Shown here in pieces: positions 61,493 through 64,000 of a DNA stretch of 64,000 nt. The notes beneath the pieces were generated by a model. The model was not told where the DNA came from. It saw only the letters and a program-made list of their open reading frames with translations, and did not search any database. Location: assembly GCA_963783095.1 (NCBI GenBank), contig CAWAMR010000007.1, forward strand, positions 248,001-312,000. Reading direction: 5' to 3'. The DNA comes from CAWAMR01 sp963783095 (GTDB taxonomy: Bacteria; Planctomycetota; Planctomycetia; Gemmatales; Gemmataceae). The position numbers and the translations under genes were made by a program. Positions within the stretch are counted from its first letter, which is position 1; every line of letters begins with the position of its first letter.

Positions 61493-62731
61493 ATGCCCAA
61501 GACGATTGCTATTTGCGTGATTTTGGGTCTCTCGTCCATCGGACTTGGAGATGAGCCGAAAACCGCTGGATTTTTCGTCGATCGAGCGATCGAGAACTTC
61601 GAGAAGGGAGACTCCAAGAAAGCCATTGAGGATCTTACCGAAGCCATCCGACTCGATCCCAAATATCCTTCCGTTTACTTCAACAGAGGTTTCGTCTACC
61701 AATCCATCAAGAACTGGGACGAAGCCATTAAGGATTACACGGAAGCGATTCGACTCGATCCCAAATTCACCGGCAACTTCTTCAACCGGGGCATGGTTTA
61801 CCGCGAGAAGAAAGAATTCGAGAAAGCCGTCAAAGACTTCACCGACGCGATTCGGCTCTCTCCCTTGCTGAGCGATGCCTTCAATAATCGAGGTTTGGTA
61901 TACCGCGACAAGAAGGATTTCGAGAAAGCTCTCAAAGACTTCACAGAAGCAATTCGGCTCGATCCCGAGGTCGCCGCGCCCTACCACAATCGGGGCCTGG
62001 TGTGGTCACACAAGAAGGATTTCGACAAAGCGATCAAAGACTATACTGAGGCCATCAAACTCGATCCCAATCTTGCCGACGCCTATTCGGACAGAGGATT
62101 AGCCTACTTCGACAGTAATATCAGGAATGTCGATAAGGCAATCAAAGAATACACAGAAGCCATTCGACTCGATTCCAAGCGTGCCGCATTTTACAACAAC
62201 AGAGGATTGGCGTACGTCTCCAAGAAAGAATTGGATGCGGGCATCAAGGATTACACCAAGGCTATTGCCCTTGATCCCAAAGACGCCGTTCCGTTCGGTA
62301 ACCGAGGCAATGCCTATTCAAGCAAGAACGATTTCGACAAAGCGATCAGAGACTACAACGAAGCAATCCGACTCGATCCAAAAGACCCAGACAACTTTTG
62401 CAACCGAGCGATTGCCCATAAGCAAAAGGGAAATTACGACAAAGCCTTCGGAGATTTCAACGAGGCGATCCGACTCGATCCGAAAAATGCCAAGTCCTAC
62501 TATAATCGCGGGGTGGCGCGCTTCGAAAAGGATGATTTTGACCGAGCCATCAAGGATTACACCGAGGCCATTCGGTTCGACCCCACGGACGCCAACTCCT
62601 ACTACAATCGTGGCGCAGCGTACTTTTACAAGAAGGATTTTGGCAAGGCGCTCAAAGATCACGCTGAGGCCGTTCGCCTCAATCCCGAGTTGAAAAAACT
62701 ACCGGACTACACGCAAGAGATCAAGAAATAA
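61493..62731 (+). CDS. secreted tetratricopeptide-repeat protein
   Basis: A 412-residue protein with a short signal peptide (AICVILGLSSIGLG, cleavage near residue 19). Eleven nearly perfect 34-35-residue TPR units follow, each of the type KDYTEAIRLDP...YNNRGLAY. One unit has a two-residue insertion (DSNIRNVDKA). The DNA repeats are diverged, so the array is not recent. TPR arrays are protein-docking scaffolds; the partner is unknown. It stands alone with its own promoter region. The uniform repeats are typical for planctomycete periplasmic TPR proteins. Confidence 0.88.
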   Translation: MPKTIAICVILGLSSIGLGDEPKTAGFFVDRAIENFEKGDSKKAIEDLTEAIRLDPKYPSVYFNRGFVYQSIKNWDEAIKDYTEAIRLDPKFTGNFFNRGMVYREKKEFEKAVKDFTDAIRLSPLLSDAFNNRGLVYRDKKDFEKALKDFTEAIRLDPEVAAPYHNRGLVWSHKKDFDKAIKDYTEAIKLDPNLADAYSDRGLAYFDSNIRNVDKAIKEYTEAIRLDSKRAAFYNNRGLAYVSKKELDAGIKDYTKAIALDPKDAVPFGNRGNAYSSKNDFDKAIRDYNEAIRLDPKDPDNFCNRAIAHKQKGNYDKAFGDFNEAIRLDPKNAKSYYNRGVARFEKDDFDRAIKDYTEAIRFDPTDANSYYNRGAAYFYKKDFGKALKDHAEAVRLNPELKKLPDYTQEIKK

Positions 62732-62804
62732 GAAATGGAAGGGCTGCACCCCAGATGTACCAAATCAGTGCAAACTCAACTCTTGGCAGTCCCTCCCTCG
62801 ACGC

Positions 62805-63237
62805 TCAAGGAGATATGCTGGTGAACACTCCGAAAATTGCAAAATCCGAAGGGTTTGTGGTCAAGATGGAGAGAATCCCGGACTGCAGGTACGTGGCGGC
62901 GAGAAGCGTATCGAGTAGTCGCTTGCGACCGAGAGCGAATTGATTTAGCCAGACAAGAAACTGTCGGATCGCGTCGTTGGTGGGAAAGACCTGCATAACT
63001 TCTCTTGCTGTCCACCATTGCTCGGCAAGCTGGTTTGCAGATGTCATACCCATGCGCCTTACTAAAACGGCGGGAATCGGTCACGATATGAATGAACTCG
63101 GCAAGCACTTGCGGTGCGAGCGCCAAGGAGTCGCCGGCCGCAATCAGTCGAGCCAATGATGCTCTCGCCGCAACGTGATCCGTGTGCTCAGCGACTTCCG
63201 CCGCCACGAGGATTCCCGTATCAATTCCATGAATCAT
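62805..63237 (-). pseudogene. vapC: VapC-type PIN-domain toxin, one frameshift
   Basis: About 144 codons in two frames. The ATG at 63237 opens MIHGIDTGILVAAEVAEHTD with the first PIN Asp, and APQVLAEFIHIVTDSRRF with the conserved Glu. After a break near 63050, the second frame has EQWWTAREVMQVFP, then LLDTLLAATYLQSGILSILT and TNPSDFAIF with the C-terminal Asp residues. PIN toxins are RNases that usually cut tRNA or rRNA. The start overlaps the stop of the AbrB-type antitoxin gene. If the break is real the toxin is dead. Confidence 0.78.
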
Positions 63238-63461
63238 TTGCGCCCTTCAAGCATCTCACCGAGGATGTCGTCATTGGCAGTCAAGGGGCACACCACCGAG
63301 CCCAAGCTCACGACTGGAATATCCATGACACTATGCTTTCCACGCCGAGCGACTTCGTTCGCAACCACGGTTACTTCTTCCCCCTCCGCAAAGCCGGCAC
63401 CTGCTGGAAGCACAACGACGCCGTTTTGTACGCGACCTTTGACTACCATGATTTGCTCCAT
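63234..63461 (-). CDS. AbrB/DUF104-like antitoxin
   Basis: A 75-residue protein from ATG 63461 (MEQIMVVKGRVQNGVVVLPA, then AGFAEGEEVTVVANE). The frame is open seven codons further. The strand-turn-strand opening with V-x-N-G-V-V-V-L-P and G-x-x-V-x-V is that of swapped-hairpin AbrB/MazE or DUF104 antitoxins. The C-terminal half (DDILGEMLEGRK) would bind the toxin. Its stop overlaps the VapC start (ATGA), so the two are translated together, and the pair probably represses its own promoter. Confidence 0.75.
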   Translation of the reverse strand: MEQIMVVKGRVQNGVVVLPAGAGFAEGEEVTVVANEVARRGKHSVMDIPVVSLGSVVCPLTANDDILGEMLEGRK

Positions 63462-63502
63462 TGAGGCGATTTCTCCGCACACGATGACCGTTGCTGTTGT
63501 GC

Positions 63503-63769
63503 TTATTGATTAATTGAATAAAACAATGCCCCATCGAGTTGCTTTAGCCAAGCCAAGACTTCACCCAGCGACTTACCCTGCTCCGGGTTCTTTCGTGCCG
63601 CTTCGCGCCGTCGTTCCAGTTCTTCGCGGGAAAAAGGCGAGTGCGGGCATTTGACGGGTGTGAACACACCAATCACGGTCCCCGCGTCGTTGACGAATTG
63701 CACGGGGCCATTGGCTTCTTCAAGTCGTTTTGTTATTTCTGAATTGGCTAGAATTTGAGTCACGATCAT
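63503..63769 (-). CDS. small hypothetical protein, antitoxin-like
   Basis: An 88-residue protein from ATG 63769 with AGGAG ahead. It starts MIVTQILANSEITKRLEEAN; the middle has VQFVNDAGTVIGVFTPV, a strand pair often found at the start of small Phd/AbrB-like planctomycete proteins. The C-terminus is Arg/Glu-rich (REELERRREAARKNPEQ) and ends EVLAWLKQLDGALFYSINQ. It lies 41 bases upstream of the AbrB gene on the same strand, so it may be a regulator of the toxin-antitoxin locus or a solitary antitoxin. Confidence 0.55.
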   Translation of the reverse strand: MIVTQILANSEITKRLEEANGPVQFVNDAGTVIGVFTPVKCPHSPFSREELERRREAARKNPEQGKSLGEVLAWLKQLDGALFYSINQ

Positions 63770-63787
63770 TCTCCTTGCGCTAAAAAA

Positions 63788-64000
63788 TCACGCCAGAATC
63801 TTTTTGATCACTTCACCATGAACATCGGTCAATCGCCGATCGATTCCATTATGGCGCACGGTCAGCCTTTCGTGGTTGATTCCCATGAGATGCAAGATAG
63901 TGGCATGGATGTCGTAAGAATAAATCTTGTCATCGCCGGCCCGCCACGACCATTCATCGCTTTCTCCATAAGCGACGCCGGGTTTGATGCCGGCCCCTGC
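63788..64000 (-). CDS. DUF1501 family protein, C-terminal part cut by window edge
   Basis: The last 70 codons of a gene running in from the right. AGAGIKPGVAYGESDEWSWR, then IYSYDIHATILHLMGINHER and LTVRHNGIDRRLTDVHGEVI with KKILA at the end are the typical C-terminus of the planctomycete DUF1501 (sulfatase-like) family, usually paired with a DUF1549/DUF1553 cytochrome-type gene. Stop at 63788-63790. The role is unproven; members are thought to act in the periplasm. This gene gives the strongest single hint to the host phylum. Confidence 0.88.
   Translation of the reverse strand, partial: AGAGIKPGVAYGESDEWSWRAGDDKIYSYDIHATILHLMGINHERLTVRHNGIDRRLTDVHGEVIKKILA

Overview
The window looks like a piece of a planctomycete chromosome, probably Gemmataceae-like, that carries a large, partly decayed mobile island. 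The host call rests on gene types rather than on a marker gene. They are a DUF1501 protein cut by the right edge, a membrane-anchored Ser/Thr kinase with a long helical/TPR tail, an ECF sigma/anti-sigma pair, a rhomboid protein with a long C-terminal tail, and an excisionase-like HTH protein beside a tyrosine integrase. No rRNA gene is present, so rank below phylum is inference.

Layout. 0-4.2 kb: a truncated small gene, a curlin-repeat amyloid-like protein, and an HNH protein with a partner. 4.2-18.9 kb: a mobilisation region with two paralogous MobF relaxase modules (4.9-8.1 and 15.7-18.9 kb). Between them lie a tRNA-Leu(UAG), a broken tyrosine integrase, ArdC antirestriction protein, a ParB-like protein and several plasmid-type small proteins. 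19.0-34.2 kb: a two-partner secretion adhesin system, made of a roughly 4,000-residue FHA-type exoprotein (frameshifted) with two LamG-like segments, nine exact 234-bp repeat periods and MBG domains, then Skp/OmpH-like and FliL-like proteins, then the TpsB/FhaC transporter. 34.3-41.4 kb: a thiaminase I gene, a Ser/Thr kinase, a sigma-factor remnant and an IS66 transposase, all damaged. 41.7-48.8 kb: the right end of the island, with a ParB-like protein, a VirD4/TraG coupling protein, an array of tiny ORFs, an excisionase-like protein, a broken tyrosine integrase and tRNA-Leu(GAG).

48.8-64 kb is ordinary planctomycete chromosome: FmdB zinc ribbon, rhomboid, anti-sigma and ECF sigma, a phosphoglycolate phosphatase-like HAD protein, and an exopolysaccharide cluster (Wzz/tyrosine-kinase-like protein, GT87 glycosyltransferase, flippase). 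A deaminase-toxin/SUKH-immunity pair sits inside that cluster. Then come DAHP synthase, a MITE-like element, a TPR protein and an AbrB/VapC toxin-antitoxin pair.

How the parts may work together. Relaxase, coupling protein, ArdC, ParB, Xis-like and Int proteins with no VirB-type channel genes suggest a mobilisable rather than self-conjugative island whose cargo is an adhesion system. The least explained stretch is 44.8-45.8 kb: seven tightly packed ORFs of 21-47 codons, several acidic and strongly hydrophobic, three of them behind a repeated leader that could pair with its own Shine-Dalgarno region. Many genes carry single-base frame breaks, in both the island and the chromosomal part, so sequencing or assembly indels must be excluded before calling them pseudogenes.
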